DNA from: Alphaproteobacteria bacterium | GTDB taxonomy: Bacteria > Pseudomonadota > Alphaproteobacteria > SMXQ01 | Direction: 5' to 3' | NCBI GenBank assembly: GCA_030831315.1 | Contig: JAURLI010000050.1 | Coordinates: 1-34,300, forward strand | Length of the DNA stretch: 34,300 nucleotides | In this document: positions 24,222 through 32,678 of the stretch, piece by piece | Layout: every line of letters starts with the position of its first letter | Position numbering within the stretch: position 1 is the first letter of the stretch | The notes under the pieces: model-generated | Databases searched by the model: none | What the model was told of the DNA's origin: nothing | What the model saw: only the letters and a program-made list of their open reading frames with translations | Program-made: the position numbers and the translations under genes

Positions 24222-27200
24222 GTGCAGTTCTCGAAACTCGTCCTCACCGGCTTCAAGTCCTTCGTTGATGATACCGAACTCCTGATCGAGCCGGGCATGA
24301 CCGGCATCGTCGGGCCCAACGGCTGCGGCAAGTCCAACCTCGTCGAAGCGCTGCGCTGGTGCATGGGCGAAGTGTCGGCGCGCAAGCTGCGCGGCGAAGG
24401 CATGGACGACGTGATCTTCGGCGGCACCGTGAACCGTCCGGCGCGCAACGTCGCGCAGGTGACGCTGATGCTCGACAATGCGGCGCGCACCGCGCCCGCC
24501 GCCTTCAACGACGCCGACGAACTGGAAATCATCCGCCGCATCGAACGCGGCACCGGGTCGAACTACTACGTCAACGGCAAGGAAGCGCGCCAGCGCGACG
24601 TCCAGCTGCTGTTCGCAGACGCGGCCACCGGCTCGCGTTCCACCGCGCTGGTCAGCCAGGGCCAGATCGAAACCCTGATCCAGGCCAAGCCGCAGAACCG
24701 CCGCCTGATTCTGGAAGAAGCCGCCGGCATCACCGGCCTCTATTCGAGGCGCCACGAAGCGGAACTGCGCCTCAAGGCCGCGGAAGGCAACCTTTCGCGC
24801 CTCGAGGACGTCATCGCGGCGCTTGAATCCCAGTTACAGAACCTCAAGAAGCAGGCCCGCCAGGCGACGCGCTACATGAACCTGTCGGACCTGATCCGCA
24901 AGGCCGAGGCCGCCGTGCTGCACCTGCGCTGGGTTGCAGCCAACCAGGTGCTCGATGCCGCCTCGGCGCGTTTCGATGCCGCCGTCGCGCGCGTCGCCGA
25001 ACTGACCGCCGAGGCTTCCGCCTGCGCCACCACCCAGGCCAATGCCGCCGCCGAACTTCCGGCCCTGCGTCAGGCCGAAGCGGAAGCCGCAGCGGCGCTG
25101 CAGCGCCTTGTTCTGGCGCGCGACCAGCTCGCCGAGGAAGAGGCCCGCGTCAGCCGCGCGCTGGAAGCGGCACGCGAACGCGCCGCCCAGAACGCTGCCG
25201 ACGGCGAACGCGAACGCGGCCGCCTTGCCGACGCCGAAGGGGCCATTGCCCGCCTCGATACGGAAAAGGGCGATCTCGAAGCGCGCGCTGCCGCCGAAGC
25301 CGACGCCGAAGCCACCGCCGAAACCGCGCTTGCCGCCGCCAAGCGCGAAGCCGAGGCGATCGAGACCCAGCTGTCCGACCTTGCCGAGCGCGTCGCTGCC
25401 GCCGAAGCGCGTCGCGCCGATCTCGCCAACCGTCTGATCGGCATCGAGGCGCGCAAGGCCCGCCTCAACGACCGCAAGGCCGAGGCCGAACGCACCCGCG
25501 CCGAGATCGCCGCCGAACCCGGCAACCGCGAGGAAGTCGCCGCGCTGGAAGCCGTCATCGAAGGCATGCGCCAGTCGCTCGAAGACCTGCGCGCCCGCAC
25601 GACGAAGGCGGAAGAAGACCGCAGCAGCCGCGAAAAGACCGAACAGGGTGCCCGCGAACAGCTGCGCGCCGCGGAAGCGGAAGCTGCAAGGCTCAAGGCC
25701 GAAGCGCGCGCGCTCAACGATCTTCTCGCATCGGACGATTCCGACCTGTGGCCGCCGCTCATCGACGCTGTCTCGGTCGATCCCGGCTTCGAAGATGCGC
25801 TCGGCGCCGCACTTGGCGACGATCTTTCCGCACCCGCCAACGAAGCGGCCCCCATTCACTGGCGCACGCTCGGCCCCCTTGCCGCGTCTCTCGACCTGCC
25901 TGCCGGTGCCGATGCGCTGTCGCGTTTCGTGCGTGCGCCCGAAGCACTTTCCCGCCGCCTGTCGCAGATCGGCGTCGTCGCCGATGCCGAGACCGGCCAC
26001 CGCCTTGCCCCGATGCTGGCCGTCGGCCAGCGGCTGGTGTCGAAGGACGGCCGCCTGTGGCGCTGGGACGGCTTTACCGTCGCCGACCAGGGTGCCACCG
26101 CCGCCGCCCGCCGCCTTGCCCAGCGCAACCGGCTGCGGGAAGTCGAGGTTGAAGCCCGCATCGCCGAAGACGCCCTTGCCGCCGCCCGCGCCACGCTGGA
26201 CACCGCCCATGCAGATACCCAGGAAGCGGTCGAGCGCGAACGCAACCTGCGCGCCCAGGCACGCGATACCGAGGCCGATCTGGAAACCCGGCGCGAGGAA
26301 CGCGGCCGCCTGATCCAGGAAGCGGCGGAAGCCAATTCGCGCCTGCAGGCCGCCGAAGAAGCGATCGAGCGGCTGGGTGCCGACATCGAGGAAGCCGACC
26401 GCGAGCTGGCCGATGTGCGCGCCTCGCAGGCGGCGCTCGCCGACACCGACAAGCATCGCGCGCGCCTTGAAGACCTGCGCCGCGAAATGACCACGATGCG
26501 CGCCACCCTGGCCGACCGCCAGCGCGCCTACGACCTGCTCGCGCGCGAAGCCGAAGCCCGCCGCGAACGCATCGGCGAGATCGAGCTCGAGCGCGGTTCC
26601 TGGCAGGAACGCGCCGAAGCGGCCCAGACCCAGGTCGCGGAATTCGACAAGCGCCGCGAGGCCGCACAGGCCGAGGTCGCCGAGCTTGCCCCGCGTCCCG
26701 CGGCCATCGCCGCCGAGCGCATGGGCCTTGCCGACAAGGTCGAAGCGGCCGAAGCCGCCCGCAGCCGGGCGGCCGATGCCTTGGCCGTCGCCGAAACCGC
26801 GCTGCGCGCCGCCGACGAAGCGCTGCGCGCCAAGGAAGCCGAGCTTTCCGGCGCGCGCGAGGACCGTGTGCGCAACGAAGGCCAGGTCGAGCAGGCCAAC
26901 CAGACCATCCAGACCCTGCGCGAGCGGGTGAGCGAACGGCTGGAAGCGACGCCCGACCAGCTGCTGGCCATCGCCGAAGTGACCGAGGACAAGCTGCCCG
27001 AGGCAGAACAGGCGGAAAAGCGCCTGGAACGCCTGCTGCGTGAACGCGACACGATGGGGGCGGTCAACCTGCGCGCCCACCAGGAGGCCGAGGAACTTTC
27101 GGCCCAGATCAACTCGATGGAGACCGAGCGCGAAGACCTGATCAAGGCCATCGCCCGCCTGCGTCACGGCATCGGCGAACTGAACCGCGAAGGCCGCCAG

Positions 27201-27680
27201 CGCTTTTTGGCCGCCTTCGAACAGGTCAATGCCCATTTCAGCGAGCTGTTCACCCGGCTGTTCGGCGGCGGCCGGGCGCATCTGGAACTGACCGAATCGG
27301 AAGATCCGCTCGAAGCCGGCCTCGAAATCATGGCGAGCCCGCCGGGCAAGCGCCTGCAGATCCTGTCGCTGCTCTCGGGCGGCGAGAAGGCGCTGACCAC
27401 CATCGCGCTCCTGTTCGCGGTGTTCCTGACCAATCCGGCGCCCATCTGCGTGCTGGACGAAGTGGACGCCCCGCTCGACGATTCCAACGTCACGCGCTTC
27501 TGCGCCATGGTCGAGGAACTGGCCCGTTCGGCAAATACCCGCTTCCTGCTGGTCACCCACCACCGCATCACCATGGCGCGGATGGACCGGCTGTTCGGCG
27601 TGACCATGCCCGAGCGCGGCGTTTCGCGTCTTGTTTCGGTCGATCTGCAGGGCGTTTCGCACCTTAAGGCGATCGCCTGA
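24222..27680 (+). CDS. smc: Chromosome segregation protein SMC
   Basis: SMC dimers with ScpA/ScpB extrude DNA loops and organise the replicated chromosome. The 1152-residue protein has a standard length and layout. The N-terminal head has Walker A GPNGCGKSN (31-39). A long coiled coil follows (about 170-500), the hinge is at about 508-620 (DLWPPLIDAVSV, ALGAALGDDL), then the returning coiled coil (about 640-990). The C-terminal head has the signature LSGGEKALTTIALLF (1051 on) and Walker B VLDEVDAPLDDSN (Asp1079, Glu1080). The GTG start is preceded by GAAAGG. The coiled coils are very rich in Ala, Glu and Arg, which also opens long false frames on the other strand. scpA and scpB are not in the window. 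Confidence 0.97.
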   Translation: MQFSKLVLTGFKSFVDDTELLIEPGMTGIVGPNGCGKSNLVEALRWCMGEVSARKLRGEGMDDVIFGGTVNRPARNVAQVTLMLDNAARTAPAAFNDADELEIIRRIERGTGSNYYVNGKEARQRDVQLLFADAATGSRSTALVSQGQIETLIQAKPQNRRLILEEAAGITGLYSRRHEAELRLKAAEGNLSRLEDVIAALESQLQNLKKQARQATRYMNLSDLIRKAEAAVLHLRWVAANQVLDAASARFDAAVARVAELTAEASACATTQANAAAELPALRQAEAEAAAALQRLVLARDQLAEEEARVSRALEAARERAAQNAADGERERGRLADAEGAIARLDTEKGDLEARAAAEADAEATAETALAAAKREAEAIETQLSDLAERVAAAEARRADLANRLIGIEARKARLNDRKAEAERTRAEIAAEPGNREEVAALEAVIEGMRQSLEDLRARTTKAEEDRSSREKTEQGAREQLRAAEAEAARLKAEARALNDLLASDDSDLWPPLIDAVSVDPGFEDALGAALGDDLSAPANEAAPIHWRTLGPLAASLDLPAGADALSRFVRAPEALSRRLSQIGVVADAETGHRLAPMLAVGQRLVSKDGRLWRWDGFTVADQGATAAARRLAQRNRLREVEVEARIAEDALAAARATLDTAHADTQEAVERERNLRAQARDTEADLETRREERGRLIQEAAEANSRLQAAEEAIERLGADIEEADRELADVRASQAALADTDKHRARLEDLRREMTTMRATLADRQRAYDLLAREAEARRERIGEIELERGSWQERAEAAQTQVAEFDKRREAAQAEVAELAPRPAAIAAERMGLADKVEAAEAARSRAADALAVAETALRAADEALRAKEAELSGAREDRVRNEGQVEQANQTIQTLRERVSERLEATPDQLLAIAEVTEDKLPEAEQAEKRLERLLRERDTMGAVNLRAHQEAEELSAQINSMETEREDLIKAIARLRHGIGELNREGRQRFLAAFEQVNAHFSELFTRLFGGGRAHLELTESEDPLEAGLEIMASPPGKRLQILSLLSGGEKALTTIALLFAVFLTNPAPICVLDEVDAPLDDSNVTRFCAMVEELARSANTRFLLVTHHRITMARMDRLFGVTMPERGVSRLVSVDLQGVSHLKAIA

Positions 27681-27733
27681 AAGCACACGGTTTTCGCTTA
27701 CGTTTCAGTCGCTTAACCGGGGGGTTTTGTCCC

Positions 27734-27762
27734 TTGACAGGCCGGGGGCCTGCCCGTAAGGT
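27734..27762 (+). promoter_or_regulatory. Candidate promoter of the F0 ATP synthase operon
   Basis: A perfect TTGACA (27734-27739) is followed after 17 bases by TAAGGT (27757-27762), a weak -10. The spacer holds an inverted repeat, CAGGCC (27738-27743) and GGCCTG (27747-27752), which could be an operator. Transcription would give a leader of about 115 bases before atpI; I see no known RNA element in it. The stretch 27681-27883 holds no convincing gene. Confidence 0.5.
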
Positions 27763-27883
27763 GCCCGCGCTTTCGCACGCGGCGCGCCGTTTTCCGGGCG
27801 CTTCCGCGCTTCTTTTTTCAGGAACGCGCGCGCCTCCCCTCGGAGACAGTTTTCCACCAGGAAGCGGGGTCGACGGAGACGGG

Positions 27884-28264
27884 ATGACGAAGCGCGGTCC
27901 GGACGAAAAGAAACCTTCGCTTTCGGATTTACGGGGCCGTATCGCCCGCGTCCGCGAGCGCGAAGCGGCGGAAGCGAACCGGCAGGGCCGCGCCAGCCTC
28001 TCGGGAGGCGGCGTCGTTCTCAGGGTCGGCATCGAAATGGCGGGTACCCTCGCCGTCGGTGTCGCCATCGGATGGGGGCTCGACCGCTGGCTCGGGACAG
28101 GCCCCTGGTTGATGGTGGTGTTTTTGTTTCTCGGGGGCGCTGCGGGCGTCCTCAATGTTTACCGGGCGGTGAGCAACATCGGTCTTGCCCCCGGATACCG
28201 CTTCCCCGGCGCCGACGACAAGTCCGGCGACGGCGAAGGGGACCAAAAAGGCAAGTCCGGTTAA
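27884..28264 (+). CDS. atpI: AtpZ/AtpI-family F0F1 ATP synthase accessory protein
   Basis: A 126-residue protein encoded first in the F0 operon. The N-terminal half is charged and helical (LSDLRGRIARVREREAAEANRQG), followed by two membrane segments (about 48-68 and 74-95) with VGIEMAGTLAVGVAIGWGLDRWLGTGPWLMVVFLFLGG-type sequence, here described by its Gly-rich GWGLDRWLGT turn. The tail is hydrophilic. Members of this family help assemble the c ring or carry magnesium or calcium for it. The ATG at 27884 has CGGAG close upstream; a longer frame from 27734 would start inside the promoter. Confidence 0.88.
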   Translation: MTKRGPDEKKPSLSDLRGRIARVREREAAEANRQGRASLSGGGVVLRVGIEMAGTLAVGVAIGWGLDRWLGTGPWLMVVFLFLGGAAGVLNVYRAVSNIGLAPGYRFPGADDKSGDGEGDQKGKSG

Positions 28265-28282
28265 GCGGGGGAATATCCTAAC

Positions 28283-29005
28283 GTGGCATCGCCGCTCCAG
28301 CAGTTCGAGATCAAGACCATCGCCGCGGCCAATATCGGCGGCGTGAACGTCTCTTTCACCAACTCCTCGCTGTTCATGGTCATCGCCATCACGGCGATCA
28401 CCGCCTTCCTGCTGCTCGGCGTGCGCAAGCGCGCGCTGGTGCCGGGCCGGCTGCAGTCGATGGCGGAACTGATGTACGAATTCGTCGCCGGACTTGTCCG
28501 CGACAACGTCGGCAGCGCCGGGCGCGCCTATTTCCCGTTCATCTTCTCGTTGTTCATGTTCATCCTGTTCTGCAACACGATCGGGCTGATCCCCTACACC
28601 TTCACGGTCACCAGCCACATCATCGTCACCTTCGCGCTGGCGATCGTGGTGTTCATCGGCGTCACCATCGTAGGCATCGCCAAGCACGGCATGAAGTGGT
28701 TCAGCTACTTCTTCCCGCCGGGCGCGCCGATCTACATGGCGCCGCTCCTGGTCCCGATCGAGGTTCTCAGCTATCTCGCGCGCCCCGTCACGCTGGCGCT
28801 GCGACTGTTCGCCAACATGATGGCGGGCCACACCATGCTGAAGGTCTTCGCCGGCTTCGTCATCGCCCTTGGCGTGGCGGGCGTGGCGCCGCTCGCGATC
28901 CTGATCGCGCTCTACATGCTGGAGCTGATCGTCGCCGTGCTGCAGGCCTTCGTCTTCGCCATCCTGACCTGTCTTTATCTCCACGACGCGCTGCACCTCC
29001 ACTAG
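28283..29005 (+). CDS. atpB: ATP synthase F0 subunit a
   Basis: Subunit a forms the two proton half-channels against the c ring. The 240-residue protein has five to six membrane segments. The essential Arg is Arg174 in LALRLFANMMAGH, and the last helix includes ELIVAVLQAFVFAILTCLYL with the conserved Gln. NTIGLIPYTFTVTSHI (98 on) is another family mark. The start is GTG at 28283, 18 bases after atpI, with a GGGGGA upstream. Length is typical for alphaproteobacteria. Confidence 0.97.
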   Translation: MASPLQQFEIKTIAAANIGGVNVSFTNSSLFMVIAITAITAFLLLGVRKRALVPGRLQSMAELMYEFVAGLVRDNVGSAGRAYFPFIFSLFMFILFCNTIGLIPYTFTVTSHIIVTFALAIVVFIGVTIVGIAKHGMKWFSYFFPPGAPIYMAPLLVPIEVLSYLARPVTLALRLFANMMAGHTMLKVFAGFVIALGVAGVAPLAILIALYMLELIVAVLQAFVFAILTCLYLHDALHLH

Positions 29006-29059
29006 AGGCCGGCGCGTTTTTTTGTCCATCAGCAACCTAGTTACGAAAAGGATACAGAT

Positions 29060-29284
29060 ATGAGCGTTGAAGCCGCCAAGTTGATCGGCGCCGGTCTTGC
29101 CGTCATCGGTCTCGCCGGCGTGGGCGTCGGTATCGGCAACGTGTTCGCCGCTTTCATCAATTCGGTCGCGCGCAACCCGTCGGCCCAGTCCACGGTGTTC
29201 CCGTTCACCATGCTGGGCTTCGCGCTGGTTGAAGCCATTGCGCTGTTCGCCCTGCTGATCGCCTTCCTGATCCTGTTCGGCTAA
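29060..29284 (+). CDS. atpE: ATP synthase F0 subunit c
   Basis: Subunit c is the proton-carrying ring protein. The 74-residue hairpin has a Gly-rich first helix ([13 protein letters not shown]), a polar loop with the conserved Arg-Asn-Pro (38-40) and a second helix with the proton-binding Glu58 in [16 protein letters not shown]. The packing and ion-site residues point to protons rather than sodium: the second helix lacks the extra polar ligands of sodium rings. The ATG is preceded by AAAAGGA. Confidence 0.98.
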   Translation: MSVEAAKLIGAGLAVIGLAGVGVGIGNVFAAFINSVARNPSAQSTVFPFTMLGFALVEAIALFALLIAFLILFG

Positions 29285-29315
29285 GCCGGACGGAACCGAA
29301 AGGGGATAAGGGCCC

Positions 29316-29807
29316 ATGCCTCAGCTCGACGTCGCTTCCTACGCGCCGCAGCTCGTCTGGCTCGTCATCAGCTTCGTGCTCCTGTACGTGCTGATGGCGC
29401 GCGTGGCGCTGCCGCGCATCGCCGACGTACTCGAGGAACGCAGCCGCCGCCGCGAGGACAACCTCGCCAAGGCGGAAGAGCTGGAAAAGGAAGCCGAGGA
29501 CGTTTCCGCGGCTTACGAAACCGCTCTGGCGGAAGCCCGCACCCGTGCCCAGGCTGCGCTGGCCAAGGCCCAGGACGCGGCCAAGACGAGCGCCGAGGCG
29601 AAAGTCGCCGAGCTCGACAAGGCGCTGCATGCCCGCACCCGCGAGGCCGAGGCCGCCATCGCGCGGGCGCGTGAAAGCGCGCTCGGCGAAGCGGCCGCCA
29701 TCGCCGCCGACGTGGCGCGCATGGCCGCACAGAAGGTCGCCGGACTGGTCGTGGACGAGGCATCCGCCCGCGCCGCGGCCGACGCCGCGAGAAAGGCACG
29801 GGCATGA
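29316..29807 (+). CDS. atpF2: ATP synthase F0 subunit b'
   Basis: The 163-residue b' subunit forms, with b, the heterodimeric peripheral stalk found in alphaproteobacteria, cyanobacteria and chloroplasts. It has one N-terminal membrane segment (about 10-30, PQLVWLVISFVLLYVLMARV), then ALPRIADVLEERSRRREDN and a long charged helix rich in Ala and Glu. The MPQLDVASYAPQLVW start is typical of b'. It overlaps the next gene by four bases (ATGA), so the two stalk subunits are translated together. Confidence 0.93.
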   Translation: MPQLDVASYAPQLVWLVISFVLLYVLMARVALPRIADVLEERSRRREDNLAKAEELEKEAEDVSAAYETALAEARTRAQAALAKAQDAAKTSAEAKVAELDKALHARTREAEAAIARARESALGEAAAIAADVARMAAQKVAGLVVDEASARAAADAARKARA

Positions 29808-30340
29808 TCGGCATCGCTTACGCCGCAGACGCCGCCCAGGCCGGCCACAAGCTGTCCTTCTGGCAGGAGCCGGAAACCTGGCTGGCGGTCGCCTTCCTGA
29901 TCTTCATCGGGCTGCTCGCGCGGCCCGTGTGGAAGAAGGCTACCACCGCGCTCGATTCCCGCGCCGCCCAGATCGAGGCGGAACTGGAAGAGGCCCGCAA
30001 GCTGCGCGAGGAAGCGCAGGCGATGCTCGCCTCCTACCAGCGCAAGCAGCGCGACGCCGCCAAGGAAGCGCAGGCCATCATCACCCACGCCGAGGAAGAG
30101 GCGAAGCGCATCACGGCCAATGCCGAGAAGGCGCTCGTCGAGACCCTCAAGCGGCGCGAGACCCTGACCACCGACAAGATCGCCCAGGCCCAGGCCAAGG
30201 CGGTGCAGGAAGTGAAGGCGGAAGCGGTCGAGATCGCGCTGGCCGCGACCGAGCAGCTCCTGAAGGATCGCCTCGACGAGGCCAAGGCCGACGCGCTGGT
30301 GGACGCCGCCGTGCAGGATCTTCCCGCCCGGCTGCGCTAG
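29804..30340 (+). CDS. atpF: ATP synthase F0 subunit b
   Basis: The 178-residue b subunit of the peripheral stalk. A short N-terminal part precedes one membrane segment (about 25-44, ETWLAVAFLIFIGLLARPVW), followed by KKATTALDSRAAQIEAEL and a continuous charged helix to the C-terminus, where it would bind subunit delta of F1. It is the last gene of the F0 operon; the strong terminator 20 bases later shows that the F1 genes are transcribed elsewhere. Confidence 0.95.
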   Translation: MIGIAYAADAAQAGHKLSFWQEPETWLAVAFLIFIGLLARPVWKKATTALDSRAAQIEAELEEARKLREEAQAMLASYQRKQRDAAKEAQAIITHAEEEAKRITANAEKALVETLKRRETLTTDKIAQAQAKAVQEVKAEAVEIALAATEQLLKDRLDEAKADALVDAAVQDLPARLR

Positions 30341-30361
30341 GCATCTCCGGATACAGAAATC

Positions 30362-30391
30362 AAAAACCCCGGCCTCGCGGCCGGGGTTTTT
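30362..30391. terminator. Strong intrinsic terminator after the F0 operon, probably bidirectional
   Basis: AAAAACCCCGGCC (30362-30374), the loop TCGC and GGCCGGGGTTTTT (30379-30391) make a perfect 13-base-pair stem, GC-rich at the loop side and flanked by A and T runs. It ends atp transcription and, read from the other strand, could also stop transcription from the PIN-like gene pair. Confidence 0.95.
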
Positions 30392-30433
30392 GCTAACGTG
30401 CATCACAGCATCGTAAGAGCTACCTCATAAACC

Positions 30434-30877
30434 TTATGCATCTATGAGTTCTAAAAATTCGACGAAATCTAAGGTATCAATACCGGCATCAGACCCCAAT
30501 TTTCTCAGCAGTTCTGCGTTTTTCGACTGGCCACCCACTACCAGTTTGCATTTCATCTCGGAGGCCAATGCGGCAGCGAACAAATCATCGTCGCTAAGTC
30601 TCTGCGCACCCTCAGCTTCCTGGTACAGGCGAGCCTTTTGAATGACCTCCACACTCGGATTGTGTGAAATTGCATCTGGATCAAAATGCGAATTAAAAAA
30701 TTCCTTAACTGACTTACTCATTCCAACAATGGATGCTTTCGACGAGTGGTGACAAATGATGCCCCCGCTCGAAACTGCTTTTTGGATTTTTTTTATACAT
30801 CCCTTATCCGATTTATTTTGATAAATCGCCCAGAGGGAACTTGTGTCCAGAACGTATTCCGTTTCATTCTTGGACAA
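30434..30877 (-). CDS. PIN-like domain protein (DUF4411-like), probable toxin
   Basis: A 147-residue protein with features of a PIN ribonuclease fold: the first strand and acid in YVLDTSSLWAIYQ (Asp11), a central helical part, the acidic SDDDLFAAAL (Asp96-98) and a last strand-helix segment KLVVGGQSKNAELLRKLG. PIN toxins cleave RNA with magnesium held by such acids. The best match I know is the DUF4411 group, commonly encoded beside XRE/ImmA-IrrE proteins. The start is TTG at 30877, within the last 14 bases of that upstream gene, so translation is coupled. Codon and base use is AT-rich, unlike the surrounding genes, which suggests transfer. Active RNase function is inference. Confidence 0.75.
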   Translation of the reverse strand: MSKNETEYVLDTSSLWAIYQNKSDKGCIKKIQKAVSSGGIICHHSSKASIVGMSKSVKEFFNSHFDPDAISHNPSVEVIQKARLYQEAEGAQRLSDDDLFAAALASEMKCKLVVGGQSKNAELLRKLGSDAGIDTLDFVEFLELIDA

Positions 30878-32078
30878 TTTTTTCTATTTCCCGCAAACGA
30901 GAATTCAGCGGACGCGATAACGCCTCTAATTGTTCCAGTTCAATTCCAAATTCTCGAAATATATCCAGTTCGCTTCTTGTGCCAGAACGTACGGCAGCCA
31001 CCGTACAGCGAGCGATTAGCAACCCGATACGCGCCAGCTTGTTCGTTCCTCGACCACCTCTTCGAATTTGATTAGTAGTCTCCTCCGAAAAAATCGGATC
31101 GAGCACGCCGTCTGAAATTGCTTTCTGTGATTTCTTCGGCAGGGACTCAAGCCAACGTCGGACAAAGCCTTCTCGCACCAACTCCAGTTCACTCAAACGA
31201 ATTGCCGTGCTGTATTGGCTAGCACCAATTTCGCCACTAAGAATGCGCAAGTCATCATTAGAGATTGACTTATCGCTGACATATTGTTTCGCGTGCTTAG
31301 CAAACAATTCTTGTGGCATTAAAATGTTTGCAGCAACGGCGTTACAATACCGCTCCACGCTATTATTTATTTTTGTGAAATCGCTTATGCCCTGTTTCCG
31401 TAAGAGAACATGGATTAATTCGTGAAGCAGGGTAAAGCTTCTCACTGCTCGATTAGAGCGGGTGCGATTGATGACGACTATCGGGACATTGTGCCCATCA
31501 CTTGAGAGGCAGAATCCTCGCGCATCTTCAAAAGGATAAGATTCTTCGCAAACGCTTATTCCGCGTAATTCTATTTGAGCTCGTATGAAGCGATACAAAT
31601 CAAGCGTCTTGTCATAAGACACCTGATAGTTCCAGCTAAGCTCCAGTGATTTGCGAATATTTTTCGCGATATCCACTGGGGCATCAGAAATTGAAAAACG
31701 ATCAAAATAACGGTTTGCTTTGAGTTCCGGATTGTCATCAAACAAATTACCTAGAGCGACCTGAAATTTTTTAGCCTTATGAACGTATTTGAGCGTGGCC
31801 GCTGTAATTCGCGCAGGAAGATTGTTTGACGTACGAAAATCAATAAGTTTTGGTAGGTGCTCTGGTAACTCGTCAGATGAAAGGTCGATTGAATTGACAC
31901 CGAGAATGGCGGTGGCCAACCTGACCTGGCCGTAGCCAATTTTTGTGGTTTTAGAATTTTCAATCTTCCTCAATCTTTGAGGATCAATTTTCAGAGCAAT
32001 AGCAAAATCGCTCTGCGAAAGGTTATTCGCCTTCCGCAACCTTGAAATCGTATTTCCATTCACAGGATATCTCGCCAC
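30864..32078 (-). CDS. XRE-family HTH protein with ImmA/IrrE metallopeptidase domain
   Basis: A 404-residue protein. Residues about 8-55 form an XRE-type helix-turn-helix (TISRLRKANNLSQSDFAIALKIDPQRLRKIE, shown here by its LSQSDFA and RKIE marks). The middle holds the COG2856-type domain with the zinc-binding motif HELIH at 219-223, in SFTLLHELIHVLLRKQG, and a later Asn/Glu-rich helix NSVERYCNAVAANILMPQELF, which supplies the third ligand in this family. ImmA and IrrE/PprI proteins cleave a partner repressor under stress; XRE-COG2856 proteins are also predicted antitoxins. Together with the overlapping PIN-like gene it forms a toxin-antitoxin-like module. The C-terminal 100 residues are unassigned. 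The gene is AT-rich against GC-rich flanks. Confidence 0.88.
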   Translation of the reverse strand: MARYPVNGNTISRLRKANNLSQSDFAIALKIDPQRLRKIENSKTTKIGYGQVRLATAILGVNSIDLSSDELPEHLPKLIDFRTSNNLPARITAATLKYVHKAKKFQVALGNLFDDNPELKANRYFDRFSISDAPVDIAKNIRKSLELSWNYQVSYDKTLDLYRFIRAQIELRGISVCEESYPFEDARGFCLSSDGHNVPIVVINRTRSNRAVRSFTLLHELIHVLLRKQGISDFTKINNSVERYCNAVAANILMPQELFAKHAKQYVSDKSISNDDLRILSGEIGASQYSTAIRLSELELVREGFVRRWLESLPKKSQKAISDGVLDPIFSEETTNQIRRGGRGTNKLARIGLLIARCTVAAVRSGTRSELDIFREFGIELEQLEALSRPLNSRLREIEKIVQE

Positions 32079-32085
32079 AACCCTT

Positions 32086-32104
32086 AATATTATTTGATAT
32101 TCAA
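32086..32104. promoter_or_regulatory. Candidate operator between divergent genes of the AT-rich island
   Basis: Two overlapping short palindromes lie in the 58-base gap between the XRE gene and the divergent membrane-protein gene: AATAT-N6-ATATT (32086-32101) and TTGA-TAT-TCAA (32094-32104). XRE proteins usually bind such dyads near their own promoter. The gap is so AT-rich that chance palindromes are likely, so this is a weak call. Confidence 0.35.
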
Positions 32105-32136
32105 AATGGTCAATTTCGAATTATGGGTGTTACTTG

Positions 32137-32628
32137 ATGGTTGATATCGGCTCCCTGCTAGAAACCTCAGCTGCGCTTAATTTTGGTCATGCCGCAATTC
32201 GCGCTCTCGTTGAGCACGAAGCGGAGAGAAGAATTTCAAAAATTAACAAATACTTAAATCTTTACCGCGCCCTCAATGATCGGGGAAAACTTGGAGAAGA
32301 AAATAAACTAAGTTTTTTGGTTGAGTACGAAAGCGCGATTTTTCAAATCGAAAAAAACAAATCTGAGCTAGATAGCAAAGTTTATATTGTAATTGGCTTA
32401 TCTATTATTTTCGGCTTTCTTGCAATTACGTTGCTTTTTAATAATTCTTTTAAATTTCTCGAAGTTCATAACGCACTTCAATTTATAATTTGCTTAGTTT
32501 TGATTTTAGCTCCGTTTGTGATGACCATTTCTGTGCGCGTTAAGGCATCTTCCCTTTTCATCAAAGGAGACGAGCACATTGAAAATTTGCGTCTTACTCT
32601 GATAAGAAACCACAAAGTCGGCCAATGA
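32137..32628 (+). CDS. Unrecognised protein with two membrane segments
   Basis: A 163-residue protein starting at the ATG at 32137 (a TTG one codon earlier is possible). Residues 1-85 are hydrophilic and helical, rich in Glu, Lys and Asn (VEHEAERRISKINKYLNLY, LVEYESAIFQIEKNKSEL). Two hydrophobic segments follow (about 88-106, VIGLSIIFGFLAITLLF, and about 118-138, FIICLVLILAPFVMTI), then a short charged tail. Both ends would be on the same side, probably cytoplasmic. I recognise no family. It is AT-rich and diverges from the XRE/PIN pair, with which it shares a 58-base intergenic region; it may be part of the same unit, for instance as a membrane effector, but nothing in the sequence proves this. 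Confidence 0.7.
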   Translation: MVDIGSLLETSAALNFGHAAIRALVEHEAERRISKINKYLNLYRALNDRGKLGEENKLSFLVEYESAIFQIEKNKSELDSKVYIVIGLSIIFGFLAITLLFNNSFKFLEVHNALQFIICLVLILAPFVMTISVRVKASSLFIKGDEHIENLRLTLIRNHKVGQ

Positions 32629-32678
32629 TCTTCGCATCACGGCCTTACAGATTTCTCTCCAAAAATATTAAAAGGCGA

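Noticed and set aside
24834-27686. A 950-codon open frame on the minus strand across smc
   Set aside because: It is the mirror of the Ala/Glu/Arg-rich coiled-coil coding of smc in GC-rich DNA; its translation is low-complexity (Gly, Phe, Leu, Gln) and matches no family, while smc has all its motifs.
30394-32678. Attachment-site repeats, integrase or insertion sequence bordering the AT-rich island
   Set aside because: I looked for flanking direct or inverted repeats and recombinase genes and found none; there is also no tRNA at either edge.
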